In this document: positions 9,183 to 17,845 of the stretch, piece by piece | How the letters are laid out: every line of letters starts with the position of its first letter | How positions within the stretch are numbered: the first letter of the stretch is position 1 | NCBI RefSeq assembly: GCF_900091525.1 | Contig: NZ_FMCU01000009.1 | Coordinates: forward strand, 233,520-297,519 | Direction: 5' to 3' | DNA length: 64,000 nt | From: Micromonospora matsumotoense | GTDB taxonomy: Bacteria; Actinomycetota; Actinomycetes; Mycobacteriales; Micromonosporaceae | Made by a program: the position numbers and the translations under genes | The notes under the pieces: model-generated | What the model was told of the DNA's origin: nothing | Database searches by the model: none | The model's input: the letters and a program-made list of their open reading frames with translations, nothing else

Positions 9183-10502
9183 TCACAGGGTGGGGATCAG
9201 CTCACCGGTGTCGCCCGGTGCCCCGCCGTCGTCCGGCCGGACCAGCTCCGGCTCCACCTCGTGCGGGCGGACCCGCCCGGCGGCGATGTCCTCGGCGAAG
9301 TGGCAGGCCACCCGGTGTCCGCCGACGACGTCGCGCAGCGCCGGACGCTCGTCGACGCAGCGGGTCGGCTGCGCCCACGGGCACCGGGTGTGGAACCGGC
9401 AACCGGGCGGCGGGTTGGTGGGCGAGGGCAGGTCCCCGGCGAGCAGGATCCGCTCCCGCCGGTCCTCCACCAGCGGGTCCGGCACCGGCACCGCCGACAT
9501 CAACGCCCTGGTGTACGGGTGCATCGGCTCCCGGTAGAGGTCGTCGCTGGACGCCTCCTCCACCAGCCCACCCAGATACATCACCCCGACCGTGTCGGCG
9601 ATGTGCCGGACCACCGCCAGGTCGTGCGCGATGATCAGGTACGTCAGCCCGCGCTCGTTCTGCAGGTCCTCCAGCAGGTTGAGCACCTGGGCCTGGATCG
9701 ACACGTCCAGGGCGGAGACCGGCTCGTCGGCGACGATCAGATCCGGGTCGAGGACCAGCGCACGGGCGATCCCGATGCGCTGCCGCTGCCCGCCGGAGAA
9801 CTCGTGCGGGTACTTGCTCAACGCCGACGCGGACAGGCCGACGGCCTCCAGGGTCTCCCGCAGTCGCCGGTTCGTCGCCTCCCGGTCGTCGGCCAGCCCG
9901 TGCGCCTTGAGCCCCTCCACCAGCAGCGACTCCACCGACTGCCGGGGGTCGAGGCTGGACAGCGGGTCCTGGAAGATCATCTGCATCCGGCGGCGGGCCG
10001 TGCGCATCGACTCGCCCTTGAGCGCGCGCACGTCGGTGCCGTCGAAGACGATCTCACCGTCGGTCGGCTCGATCAGCCGCAGCAGACCCCGGCCGAGCGT
10101 CGACTTGCCACAACCCGACTCGCCGACCAGCCCGTACGTCTCACCCGCGTTGATCGACAGCGAGACGCCGTCGACCGCGTAGACATATCCGACGGTACGG
10201 TCGAAGAGCAGGCCGCTCTTGATCGGGAAGTGCACCTTGACGTCGCGCAGCTCGATCAGCGGGCGCTCCCGCCCCGCCGCGTCGCCCGCCCCGGCCTGCC
10301 CGGCCTCCGCCTCGCCCTGACCGGTCTCCGTTCTCGGCGGCCCGGTCACGGCGTCATCCGTGCCCGGCCGCGGGGTCGCGGCGTCATCCGTGCCCGGCCG
10401 CGGGGTCGCGGCCTCGTCCATGCCCGGCCGCGGGGTCGCGGCGTCGTCCATGCCCGGCCGCGGGGTCGCGGCGTCGTTCTCCGGTCCGGTCCGCTCGGTC
10501 AC
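9183..10502 (-). CDS. Oligopeptide/dipeptide ABC transporter ATPase, OppF/DppF type, with repeat-expanded N-terminus
   Basis: One of two ATPases of a peptide-type importer. The 439-residue product has Walker A GESGCGKS, the signature FSGGQRQR, Walker B LIVADEP and the C-terminal oligopeptide/dipeptide domain with CRFHTRCPWAQ cysteines that in this family can hold an iron-sulfur cluster. Before the ATPase domain there is an unusual tail of about 90 residues made of repeated AATPRPGMDD-like units, encoded by four 30-bp repeats (10351-10470). The GTG start overlaps the stop of the upstream ATPase gene as GTGA, so translation is coupled. Confidence 0.94.
   Translation of the reverse strand: MTERTGPENDAATPRPGMDDAATPRPGMDEAATPRPGTDDAATPRPGTDDAVTGPPRTETGQGEAEAGQAGAGDAAGRERPLIELRDVKVHFPIKSGLLFDRTVGYVYAVDGVSLSINAGETYGLVGESGCGKSTLGRGLLRLIEPTDGEIVFDGTDVRALKGESMRTARRRMQMIFQDPLSSLDPRQSVESLLVEGLKAHGLADDREATNRRLRETLEAVGLSASALSKYPHEFSGGQRQRIGIARALVLDPDLIVADEPVSALDVSIQAQVLNLLEDLQNERGLTYLIIAHDLAVVRHIADTVGVMYLGGLVEEASSDDLYREPMHPYTRALMSAVPVPDPLVEDRRERILLAGDLPSPTNPPPGCRFHTRCPWAQPTRCVDERPALRDVVGGHRVACHFAEDIAAGRVRPHEVEPELVRPDDGGAPGDTGELIPTL
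10351..10470. repeat. Four in-frame 30-bp tandem repeats inside the OppF-type gene
   Basis: Units start at 10351, 10381, 10411 and 10441, are nearly identical, and encode ten residues each (ATPRPG core). The unit length is a multiple of three, so copy changes would keep the frame. The region lies before the ATPase domain and is a likely site of length variation between strains. Confidence 0.9.
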
Positions 10503-11485
10503 GGCACCGCCACCTCCTCCGAAACGGGGTTGTTGCACCGCAGGTCGCCGCCGGAGGCGGTGGGCTCCAACGGCGGCGGGCCGTCCAGGCAGGCGTCCAC
10601 CACGTTGTCGCAGCGCGGCGCGAAGGCGCAGCCCTCGACCCACGGGATGTTGTCGGCCACCGAACCACGGATCGCGTGCAGCCGCTCGCCCCGCGGCGAG
10701 TCGAGCCGGGGCACCGAGCTGAGCAACCCGTGCGTGTACGGGTGCCGGGGTCGGGCGAACAGCTCGTGCCGGGCGGCCCGTTCCACCACCCTGCCGCCGT
10801 AGAGCACGTTGACCGTGTCGCAGAGACCGGCCACCACCCCGAGATCGTGCGTGATCATGATGAGCGCGGTGCCGGTCTCGTCGACCAGTTGCTTGAGCAG
10901 GGTGAGGATCTGCGCCTGGATGGTGACGTCCAGCGCGGTCGTCGGCTCGTCCGCGATCAGCAGCCGGGGCTTGCAGGCCAGCGCGATCGCGATCAGGGCC
11001 CGCTGCCGCATGCCGCCGGAGATCTGGTGCGGGAACTCCGTCAGCCGCCGGTCCGGGTCCGGGATGCCGACCGCGTCGAGCAGTTCCCGGGCCTCCCGCA
11101 GCGCCTTGCGCCGGGCCATCCCCCGGTGCCGCTCCAGCACCTCGGCGACCTGCACCCCGATCGGGATGACCGGGTTCAGCGAGGAGAGCGGGTCCTGGAA
11201 GATCATGCCGATGTCCCGACCCCGCCGGTCCCGCAGGTCGTCCGGGCGGAGCCCGAGCAGGTCGGTGCCCTCGAAGAGCACCTCGCCGGTGACCCGGTTG
11301 CCCCGCTTCGGGAGCAGCCCCATGATCGCCAGACTGGTCACGCTCTTGCCGCAGCCGGACTCGCCGACCAGGCCGACGGTCTGCCCCGGCTCCACCGTGA
11401 AACTGACCTGGTCGACCGCCGTGAACGGCCGCTCGCCCCGGCGCTGGAACACCACGCTCAGATCGCGTACGTCGAGCAGGCTCAT
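10499..11485 (-). CDS. Oligopeptide/dipeptide ABC transporter ATPase, OppD/DppD type
   Basis: The 328-residue product is the partner ATPase of the importer. It has Walker A GESGCGKS (about residue 41), Q-loop FQDPLSSLNP, signature ISGGMRQR, Walker B LLIADEP, the H-loop MITHDLGV, and the C-terminal Opp domain with a cysteine-containing motif CAFAPRCDNVVDAC. Length and order are those of OppD/DppD. It lies 145 bases after the DppC-type permease gene and overlaps the following ATPase gene by four bases. The substrate is most likely peptides, although nickel or sugar substrates occur in this family. Confidence 0.96.
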   Translation of the reverse strand: MSLLDVRDLSVVFQRRGERPFTAVDQVSFTVEPGQTVGLVGESGCGKSVTSLAIMGLLPKRGNRVTGEVLFEGTDLLGLRPDDLRDRRGRDIGMIFQDPLSSLNPVIPIGVQVAEVLERHRGMARRKALREARELLDAVGIPDPDRRLTEFPHQISGGMRQRALIAIALACKPRLLIADEPTTALDVTIQAQILTLLKQLVDETGTALIMITHDLGVVAGLCDTVNVLYGGRVVERAARHELFARPRHPYTHGLLSSVPRLDSPRGERLHAIRGSVADNIPWVEGCAFAPRCDNVVDACLDGPPPLEPTASGGDLRCNNPVSEEVAVP

Positions 11486-11630
11486 CGGGTCACTTCCTCA
11501 CTGTGCTGGTCGTTCGCTCCCGACTGCGGTCGCCGGCCCACCGGGTGCCCGCCCGGTCCGGTGCCGCGGGCCACATCGGCCCGCCGTACCGTCGCCTGGC
11601 CGGACCGCGCACCGACCCACCGCACCGCCG

Positions 11631-12698
11631 TCACCGTCGGTTCTTCGGGTCGATCGCCTCGCGCATGGCCTCACCGAGCAGGGTGAAGCCGAGCGCGACC
11701 ACGATGATCGCGAGCGCCGGATAGTAGGCCAGCTCGGGGCGGACCTCGAAGTAGCGCTGGCCGTCCACACCGAGCATCAGCCCCCACTCGGCCCGGTTGA
11801 TGTCCGGGTCGCCGAGGCCGAGGAAGGACAGCGCCGCCGCGTCCAGGATCGCCACCGCGAAGGTCAGGGTGGCCTGCACGATCACCGCGGTCAGCGAGTT
11901 GGGCAGCATGTGCCGCAGGACGATGTTGCGTTCCTTGACGCCCAACGCCCGCGCGGCGAGGACGTGGTCGCTCTCCCGCTGGGCCAGCATCGAGCCGCGC
12001 AGCAGCCGGGCGAAGATCGGCACGCTGACGATCGCCACCGCGAAGATGACCGTCCACTGGCTCGACCGGCTGGCCATCGCGACCAGGGTGATCGCCAGCA
12101 GCAGGCTGGGCAGCGCCAGCATCACGTCGGTGAGCCGCATCAGCACCACGTCGACCCAGCCGCCGAAGGCACCGGCGACCGCACCGAGCAGCACGCCCAG
12201 GGTGAGGCCGATCAGGGTGGCGAGCACGCCGACGAAGAGGGTCTGCCGGCTGCCGTGGATCATCCGGGAGAAGAAGTCCCGGCCGAGCGGGTCCGAGCCG
12301 AACGGGTGCCCGGCGGTGGCGCCCGGGATGCTGTCCACGGTCAGGTCGCGGGTCAGCTCGTCGAAGCGCTGCACCGGGTCGTGCGGAGCGATCAGCGGGG
12401 CGAAGATCGCCACCAGCACGAAGAGCCCGACGATGACGGCGCCGACGATGGCCACCGGGTTGCGGCGCAGCCGACGCAGCGCGTCCCGGTAGAGGCTGAC
12501 CCCACCCGGGTCCGCGGTGGCCCGCGCCAGCTCGTCCAGCCGGGCCCGCTTCCGGTCGCCCAGCCGGCCGATGCTGCGCTCCCTGTGGCCGGCCGGGCCG
12601 TCGCCGGGCTGGCCGGCCGGGTCTTCGGCGGACGTGCCGGCCGGGCTGTCGCCGGTGCGGGGCTTGCCCACGCCGGGGCGGGTGGTCGGGTCGGTCAT
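11631..12698 (-). CDS. ABC transporter permease, OppC/DppC type
   Basis: The 355-residue inner-membrane subunit has the family N-terminal LRRLRRNPVAIVGAVIV membrane segment, the extracytoplasmic HPFGSDPLGRDFFSRMI motif diagnostic of DppC, and the EAA loop around ARALGVKERNIVLRHMLPN that docks the ATPases. Six membrane segments are expected. An extra tail of about 60 residues before the first membrane segment is rich in Gly, Pro and charged residues. Its ATG overlaps the DppB stop as ATGA. Confidence 0.95.
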   Translation of the reverse strand: MTDPTTRPGVGKPRTGDSPAGTSAEDPAGQPGDGPAGHRERSIGRLGDRKRARLDELARATADPGGVSLYRDALRRLRRNPVAIVGAVIVGLFVLVAIFAPLIAPHDPVQRFDELTRDLTVDSIPGATAGHPFGSDPLGRDFFSRMIHGSRQTLFVGVLATLIGLTLGVLLGAVAGAFGGWVDVVLMRLTDVMLALPSLLLAITLVAMASRSSQWTVIFAVAIVSVPIFARLLRGSMLAQRESDHVLAARALGVKERNIVLRHMLPNSLTAVIVQATLTFAVAILDAAALSFLGLGDPDINRAEWGLMLGVDGQRYFEVRPELAYYPALAIIVVALGFTLLGEAMREAIDPKNRR

Positions 12699-13702
12699 CG
12701 CACACGCACCCTCGGGTCGATGAAGGCGTAGGAGAGGTCGACCAGCAGGTTGACCAGCACGAAGACCAACGCGGCGAGCAGGATGATCGCCTGGAGCACC
12801 GGGTAGTCCCGGCCGCCGCTGATCGAGTCGGTGATCAGGGTGCCGAGGCCGCCCCAGTTGTAGACCTTCTCGGTGAGCACCGCGCCGGAGAGCAGCGCGC
12901 CGGTCTGCAGACCGATGGTGGTGACCACCGGCAGCAGGGCGTTGCGCAGGATGTGCCGACCCCGGATGGTGCGGTGCCGCAGACCCTTCGCCTCGGCGGT
13001 CCGTACGTAGTCCTCGTTGAGCACGTCGAGCACGCTGGCCCGGGTGATCCGGACGATCACCGCCAGCGGGATGGTGGCCAGCGTGATCGCCGGCAGGATC
13101 AGGTGCCAGAGCGCGTCGGCGCTGGCGTCGAGCTCCCGGGTGAGCAGGCCGTCCAGGACGTAGAACCCGGTCACTGTGGTGTTGTCCATCCCGGTGCTGA
13201 TCCGGCCGGATGGCGGGAACCAGTGGATGTCCTGGGTGAGGACGTCCTTGAGCAGGTAGCCCAGGAAGAAGATGGGGATCGAGATGCCGAGCAGGGTGCC
13301 GGCGATCGTCAGGTTGTCGAGGAGTCGGCCCCGGTAGCGGGCGGCGAGGTAGCCCAGCGGCACGCCCAGACCGACGGCGATGATCATGGCGGCGGCGGCC
13401 AGTTCGATGGTGGCCGGGAAGGCGCGGGCGATGACGTCGGTCACCGGGTCACCGGAGCGGATCGAGTTGCCCAGGTCCCCGGTGAGGACCCGCTGCATGA
13501 ACTTGCCGTACTGCACGAGGATCGGCTGGTCGTAACCGAGGGCCTTGATCAGCAGCGCCCGCCGCTCCGGAGTGGCCCGCTCGCCGAGCAGCGCCTCGAC
13601 CGGCCCGCCGGGCAGGTTGCGCAACCAGATGAAGATCAGCGCGGACAGCGCTATCAGCGTCACCACCAGCTGCAGCAGGCGGCGGACTATGACTCGCAAC
13701 AT
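12695..13702 (-). CDS. ABC transporter permease, OppB/DppB type
   Basis: The 335-residue inner-membrane subunit starts MLRVIVRRLLQLVVTLIALSA, the typical first membrane helix. It carries RNLPGGPVEALLG, the LGYDQPILVQYGKF stretch and the EAA loop (EDYVRTAEAKGLRHRTI). It pairs with the OppC-type subunit to form the channel. It follows the binding-protein gene after 99 bases that contain a strong stem-loop, so transcription of permeases and ATPases may be reduced relative to the binding protein. Confidence 0.95.
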   Translation of the reverse strand: MLRVIVRRLLQLVVTLIALSALIFIWLRNLPGGPVEALLGERATPERRALLIKALGYDQPILVQYGKFMQRVLTGDLGNSIRSGDPVTDVIARAFPATIELAAAAMIIAVGLGVPLGYLAARYRGRLLDNLTIAGTLLGISIPIFFLGYLLKDVLTQDIHWFPPSGRISTGMDNTTVTGFYVLDGLLTRELDASADALWHLILPAITLATIPLAVIVRITRASVLDVLNEDYVRTAEAKGLRHRTIRGRHILRNALLPVVTTIGLQTGALLSGAVLTEKVYNWGGLGTLITDSISGGRDYPVLQAIILLAALVFVLVNLLVDLSYAFIDPRVRVR

Positions 13703-13733
13703 CTCTCACACACCAGACTCTCGATGTTCGCGG

Positions 13734-13774
13734 CATCGGCCCGGGCCGGCACTTGCTCCCGACCCGGGCCGATG
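13734..13774 (-). terminator. Stem-loop between binding-protein and permease genes
   Basis: A 16-bp stem with one mismatch (13734-13749 with 13759-13774) and a 9-base loop lies between the binding-protein gene and its permease genes on the minus strand. In ABC operons such elements often stop part of the transcription or protect the upstream mRNA, so that more binding protein is made. Confidence 0.65.
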
Positions 13775-13801
13775 CACGCCTACGGCGTCAGCCGACGGAC
13801 G

Positions 13802-15478
13802 TCACTTGCTGACGCTGACCGTGTTGAACCGCTCGTCGGTCAACGGGCTGGCGGTCAGCCCCTGGACGTCCTTGGTGACGACGATGGCCGGCGGGGCGTG
13901 CCAGACCGGCACGGCCGGCAGCCACTTGGCGGCGATGTCGCGGTTGACCTGCTCCCAGGCCGCCTTCTTGCCCGCCTCGTCGACGGTGCCGTCGGCCTTG
14001 GCGATGGCCTCGAACATCTCGGTCATGGCCTGGTCGCCGAACTCGACCTTGCCCCGGCCGAAGAAGGTGCCGACGAAGTTGCCCGGGTCGTTGTAGTCAC
14101 CGGTCCAGCCGAGGATGTGCAGGTCCTGCTTGCCGAACTGCTGCACGTCGTCCTTGAAACCACCGTTCCACGGACGCGGCACACCGTTGACCTTGATGCC
14201 GACGGCCTGCAGGTCGTTGGCGAGGACGGTGAAGATCTCCTGCGGGTTCGGCATGTACGGCCGGGAGACGTCCGGCGGGTAGTAGAAGTTGAGGGTCAGC
14301 CCCTCGGCGCCGGCGTCCTTGAGCAACTGCTTGGCCTTGTCCGGGTTGTACTCGTACTTCTGCACGTCCGGGGCGTAGCCGAGCACGGTGTCCGGCATGA
14401 ACTCGTCGGCGACCTTGGTGCCACCCGGGCCCTTGGTCTGCACGAGCTGCTGACGGTTGAGGGCGTAGGCGATGGCCTGGCGTACCCGCAGGTCCTTCAG
14501 CTTCGGGTTCTTCTGGTTGATGCCCAGGTAGAGGATGTTGAACGCCGGGCGGTCGAGGACCTGGAAGCCCTCACCGGAGAGCGCCTTGCGGTCGGCCGGG
14601 GCCGGGAAGTCGATGCCCTGGACGGTGCCCGCCCGCAGCTCCTGCTTACGGGTGTTCTCGTCCTTGATCACCTTGATGATGACCTTGTCGACCTTGGCCT
14701 TGTCACCCCAGTAGTCGGGGTTGCGGTTCAGGGTGATCTCGTTCTTGGCCTTGTCCCAGCCGCCGAACGTGAACGGACCGGTGCCGACCGGGGTGGTGGT
14801 GGCGAACGAGCTGTACTCGAAGGAGTCGCCGTTCTGCTTGACCGTGTCGGCGTCGCCCTTCTTGAGGGCGTCCGGGCTGGCGATCGAGAGCGCGGTCAGC
14901 GCGAACGCGCCGGGGAACGCGCCCTTGTACTGGTTCAGCGTGACGACGGCGGTGCCGTCGTCCTTCGCCTCACACTTGTTGTAGAGCGCCTGGCCGGCAC
15001 CCTCGGCCTCGTTCTTGGCGAACCCGCCGAAGACGTCCTGGTAGTAGATCATCTGCGACTGGGCGGCGGCGCCCTTCATGTTGTACCAGCGGTCGAAGTT
15101 GTAGCAGACCGCGGCGGAGTTGAAGGGGGTGCCGTCGTGGAACTTCACGCCCTGACGCAGCTTGAAGGTCCAGACCTTGCCGTCGGGGTCGTGCTCCCAG
15201 CTCTCGGCCAGGCCACCCACCAGGTCAGCCGTGCCCGGCTTGTGCTGGATCAGCGTGTCGTACATCTGCCGGACCGGCCGGAACGACTCACCGTCGTCGT
15301 TGAAGATCGGGTCGAAGTTCTTCGGGTCACCAGCACCGGCGAAGATGAAGGTGCCGCCCGTCTTGGCCTCGCCACTGCTGTCATCGCCGCGGTCACTCTC
15401 CGCACAGCCGGCCGCGCCGACCGCCAGGGCTGCAACGGCCACGAGGCTCACGGCCGTCCTTAGCCTTCTCGCCTGCAT
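13802..15478 (-). CDS. ABC transporter substrate-binding lipoprotein, SBP_bac_5 (OppA/DppA) family
   Basis: The 558-residue product has a signal peptide ending in the lipobox AVGAAGC (cysteine about residue 25) and the family-5 binding-protein fold: early GTFIFAGAGDPKNFDPIFND, then LAESWEHDPDGKVWTFKLRQGVKFHDGTPF, and a C-terminal lobe with ILGWTGDYNDPGNFVGTFFG. It is anchored outside the cell and delivers substrate, probably peptides, to the two permeases encoded downstream. The ATG follows GAGGTGAGAG. It heads the five-gene operon that ends near 9183. Confidence 0.96.
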   Translation of the reverse strand: MQARRLRTAVSLVAVAALAVGAAGCAESDRGDDSSGEAKTGGTFIFAGAGDPKNFDPIFNDDGESFRPVRQMYDTLIQHKPGTADLVGGLAESWEHDPDGKVWTFKLRQGVKFHDGTPFNSAAVCYNFDRWYNMKGAAAQSQMIYYQDVFGGFAKNEAEGAGQALYNKCEAKDDGTAVVTLNQYKGAFPGAFALTALSIASPDALKKGDADTVKQNGDSFEYSSFATTTPVGTGPFTFGGWDKAKNEITLNRNPDYWGDKAKVDKVIIKVIKDENTRKQELRAGTVQGIDFPAPADRKALSGEGFQVLDRPAFNILYLGINQKNPKLKDLRVRQAIAYALNRQQLVQTKGPGGTKVADEFMPDTVLGYAPDVQKYEYNPDKAKQLLKDAGAEGLTLNFYYPPDVSRPYMPNPQEIFTVLANDLQAVGIKVNGVPRPWNGGFKDDVQQFGKQDLHILGWTGDYNDPGNFVGTFFGRGKVEFGDQAMTEMFEAIAKADGTVDEAGKKAAWEQVNRDIAAKWLPAVPVWHAPPAIVVTKDVQGLTASPLTDERFNTVSVSK

Positions 15479-16113
15479 CTCTCACCTCTGTCATCCGCCT
15501 GAACAACGCCGGTCCATGGCTCGGTCCGTGAGCGGGAGGCTATGACACGACACACCGAAGCGGAACGGCCGTTAGTCAATCGCTATCAACCCGACACCAA
15601 GCGCAAGGTCTGACACCGCCGGATCTACCGACAAACAGGACTGTCACAGCGACGCCGCCGAGCAATGCCCGGAAATCGCCCGAACATCCGAAACCATGCC
15701 CGCCGCCGGTCACCCGCCGTCACATCGGCCCGCTCCACCGCCCTTCACGGGGGTACGACAGAGGCCGGTTCGACCGCCGAACGTCCGGTTCCCGGGGATC
15801 CGCGAGTCGGTTCGGTGTGGCCTGGGCGTTCTGGGGTCGGCGTCCCGTGACCGGCGGCACCCCCACGACGGAATCCGGGCCGGCCCGGCGGCGTTACACC
15901 CTCCGTACGACCGCAGCAGCAACCCCCGCTGCCAGGCCCGACGCCTCCGCCCCCGGCGGAATGACGGTGGGCCGGCGGTCGTTACACCTGGTCCGGTGCC
16001 GCGAGTCCCCGCTCGTGCCGCCGCCGGCCTCCCCCTTCTGAGCGCCCCGTCGTGGTGCTTGCGTCGCGCCCCTCCCCCGGGGTGCGTCGCCAACCCCCGA
16101 ATGGAGCTTCCCC
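15479..16113. other. Long intergenic region between divergent binding-protein and lysozyme-like genes
   Basis: A gene-free stretch of 635 bases. It must hold the promoters for the ABC operon (minus strand) and for the secreted protein at 16114 (plus strand). The most AT-rich part is 15570-15650. Two direct copies of GTTACACC lie at 15893-15900 and 15980-15987, 87 bases apart and inside similar contexts (CGGCG/CGGTC before each). I saw no convincing coding frame. A riboswitch could sit here, but no core that I can recognise is present. Confidence 0.5.
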
Positions 16114-16710
16114 ATGAACACCACCATGCTGCGTAAGAGCGCCCTCGGTATCGCTGGTCTGGCCTTCGCCGGTGGCCTCGCCGCCGGCCCCATGAACCAC
16201 GGTGCCCCCGGCACCGCCGCCCTGGACGCGAAGCCGGTCGCGGTGGCCATGCAGGCCGACAAGCCCGACACCGGCAAGCTGATCCCGCACGGCACCCAGG
16301 GCGACCAGTCCCGCATCGACCTCACCGACGAGCAGACCGCCAACGTCAAGGCGATCATCGCCGCCACCAAGAAGTCCGGCCTCGACGAGCGCGCCGCCGT
16401 CATCTCCATCGGCACCGCCCTGCAGGAGTCCAAGCTGGAGAACCTCGGCCACCTCGGCGACCGCAACGACCACGACTCCCTCGGCCTGTTCCAGCAGCGT
16501 CCGTCCTCCGGCTGGGGCACCCCCGAGCAGATCACCGACCCGATCTACTCCACGATGGCCTTCCAGAAGGGCCTCAAGCAGGTCGACGGCTGGCAGGACA
16601 TGCCGCTGACCGAGGCCGCGCAGACCGTGCAGGTCTCCGCCTACCCCGACGCCTACGCCCAGTGGGAGAAGCAGGCCGCCGACCTCGTCGCCGAGCACTG
16701 GAACAGCTGA
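16114..16710 (+). CDS. Secreted lysozyme/transglycosylase-like protein
   Basis: The 198-residue product has a signal peptide (basic MLRKS, then ALGIAGLAFAGGLAAG) and a mature domain that resembles the small lysozyme-like domains found in actinobacterial wall proteins: helices around TANVKAIIAATKKSGL, then the core GTALQESKLENLGHLGDRNDHDSLGLFQQRPS with a glutamate in the position of the catalytic acid, and GWGTPEQITDPIYS. It probably acts on, or binds, peptidoglycan outside the membrane. Similar proteins are sometimes annotated with unrelated names. The gene is preceded by a long leader region and followed by a strong terminator. Confidence 0.75.
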   Translation: MNTTMLRKSALGIAGLAFAGGLAAGPMNHGAPGTAALDAKPVAVAMQADKPDTGKLIPHGTQGDQSRIDLTDEQTANVKAIIAATKKSGLDERAAVISIGTALQESKLENLGHLGDRNDHDSLGLFQQRPSSGWGTPEQITDPIYSTMAFQKGLKQVDGWQDMPLTEAAQTVQVSAYPDAYAQWEKQAADLVAEHWNS

Positions 16711-16735
16711 CCGCACCCGCACCCTCGTAAGACAC

Positions 16736-16771
16736 CGCTGGCCGGCACCCCACCCGGGGTGCCGGCCAGCG
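16736..16771. terminator. Terminator between the lysozyme-like gene and recR
   Basis: A perfect 16-bp stem around a short loop (16736-16771), placed 26 bases after the stop of the secreted protein gene and before the convergent recR stop. It can end transcription from both sides. Confidence 0.88.
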
Positions 16772-16827
16772 ACATGTCGCAGTGGATCGTGGAGAGTCAG
16801 CGCCGGACCACCCGGGCACAGGGGGTT

Positions 16828-17421
16828 TCAGACCGCCCGGCGGCCCTCGAAGGCCCGGCCCAGGGTGATCTCGTCGGCGTACTCCAGGTCGCCGCCGACC
16901 GGCAGGCCGCTGGCGAGGCGGGTGACCGCGATCCCCATCGGCTTGACCATCAACGCCAGGTACGTCGCGGTCGCCTCGCCCTCGGTGTTCGGGTCGGTGG
17001 CGAGGATCAGCTCACGGATCGTCCCCGCGCTGAGCCGGGTCATCAGCTCGCGGATACGCAGGTTGTCCGGGCCGATCCCCTCCAACGGGTTGATCGCCCC
17101 ACCGAGCACGTGGTAACGGCCCCGGAACTCACCGGTCCGCTCGACCGCCACCACGTCCTTGGGCTCCTCGACCACGCAGATCACCTCGTCGGTGCGGCGC
17201 GGGTCGCGGCAGATCCGGCACTGCTCCGACTCGGCGACGTTGAAGCAGGTGGTGCAGAACCGGACCAGGTCCTTGACCTTGCGCAGCGCGCCGGCCAGCC
17301 GGTTGACGTCGGCCGGGTCCGCCGACAGGACGTGGAACGCGATCCGCTGGGCGCTCTTCGGGCCGACGCCCGGCAGCCGCCCCAACTCGTCGATCAGGTC
17401 CTGGATGGCACCCTCGTACAT
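16828..17421 (-). CDS. recR: Recombination protein RecR
   Basis: The 197-residue product acts with RecO and RecF to load RecA at single-strand gaps. It shows the helix-hairpin-helix LGRLPGVGPKSAQRIAFH at the N-terminus, the four-cysteine zinc site CTTCFNVAESEQCRIC (about residues 56-71), and the Toprim domain with VVEEPKDVVAVE and the ATDPNTEGEAT motif. Length is standard. It follows the YbaB-type gene by 7 bases and belongs to the conserved dnaX-ybaB-recR block. Confidence 0.97.
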   Translation of the reverse strand: MYEGAIQDLIDELGRLPGVGPKSAQRIAFHVLSADPADVNRLAGALRKVKDLVRFCTTCFNVAESEQCRICRDPRRTDEVICVVEEPKDVVAVERTGEFRGRYHVLGGAINPLEGIGPDNLRIRELMTRLSAGTIRELILATDPNTEGEATATYLALMVKPMGIAVTRLASGLPVGGDLEYADEITLGRAFEGRRAV

Positions 17422-17428
17422 CTGCGGG

Positions 17429-17761
17429 TCAGAATCCGGGCAGGCCGAGGCCGCCCATGCCGCCGGCCACCGGGCCCATCTTCTTGTCGGTCAGCTCCTT
17501 GGCCGCCTCGGCAGCGTTGTGCAGGGCCGCGACGACCAGGTCTTCCAGGGTCTCGACGTCCTCCGGGTCGACCGCCTTCGGGTCGATCCTGATGCCCTTG
17601 ATCTCACCGGAGCCGGAGACGGTCGCGGTGACCAGTCCACCGCCGGCGGTGCCGGTCAGCTCGGCCTCGGCCAACTCGGCCTGCGCCTTGGCGATCTGCT
17701 GCTGCATCTTCTGCGCCTGCTTCAGCATCTGCTGCATGTTCGGCTGTCCACCTGGGCGCAC
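17429..17761 (-). CDS. Nucleoid-associated protein, YbaB/EbfC family
   Basis: A 110-residue DNA-binding protein of the YbaB/EbfC family. It begins with the typical helix MQQMLKQAQKMQQQIAKAQAEL, followed by the beta-part GGGLVTATVSGSGEIKGIRIDP and a second helix LEDLVVAALHNAAEAAKEL. GTG 17761 is preceded by AAGGAGCC at good distance. The gene lies between dnaX and recR in the order conserved in many bacteria, which supports a role in DNA maintenance or chromosome organisation. Confidence 0.95.
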   Translation of the reverse strand: MRPGGQPNMQQMLKQAQKMQQQIAKAQAELAEAELTGTAGGGLVTATVSGSGEIKGIRIDPKAVDPEDVETLEDLVVAALHNAAEAAKELTDKKMGPVAGGMGGLGLPGF

Positions 17762-17845
17762 GGATGGCTCCTTCTCGCACTCGTCTGCTCGGCCGCGCCC
17801 AGCCTAGTCGGGGGCGACCGGTGGTCCGGTCCGGGGAACGGCGCG

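Noticed and set aside
15700..16113. Possible c-di-AMP (ydaO-type) riboswitch before the lysozyme-like gene
   Set aside because: The context fits, but I do not find the conserved GGGTGAA-like and CCGAATCCG-like core segments in proper order. A covariance search would decide.
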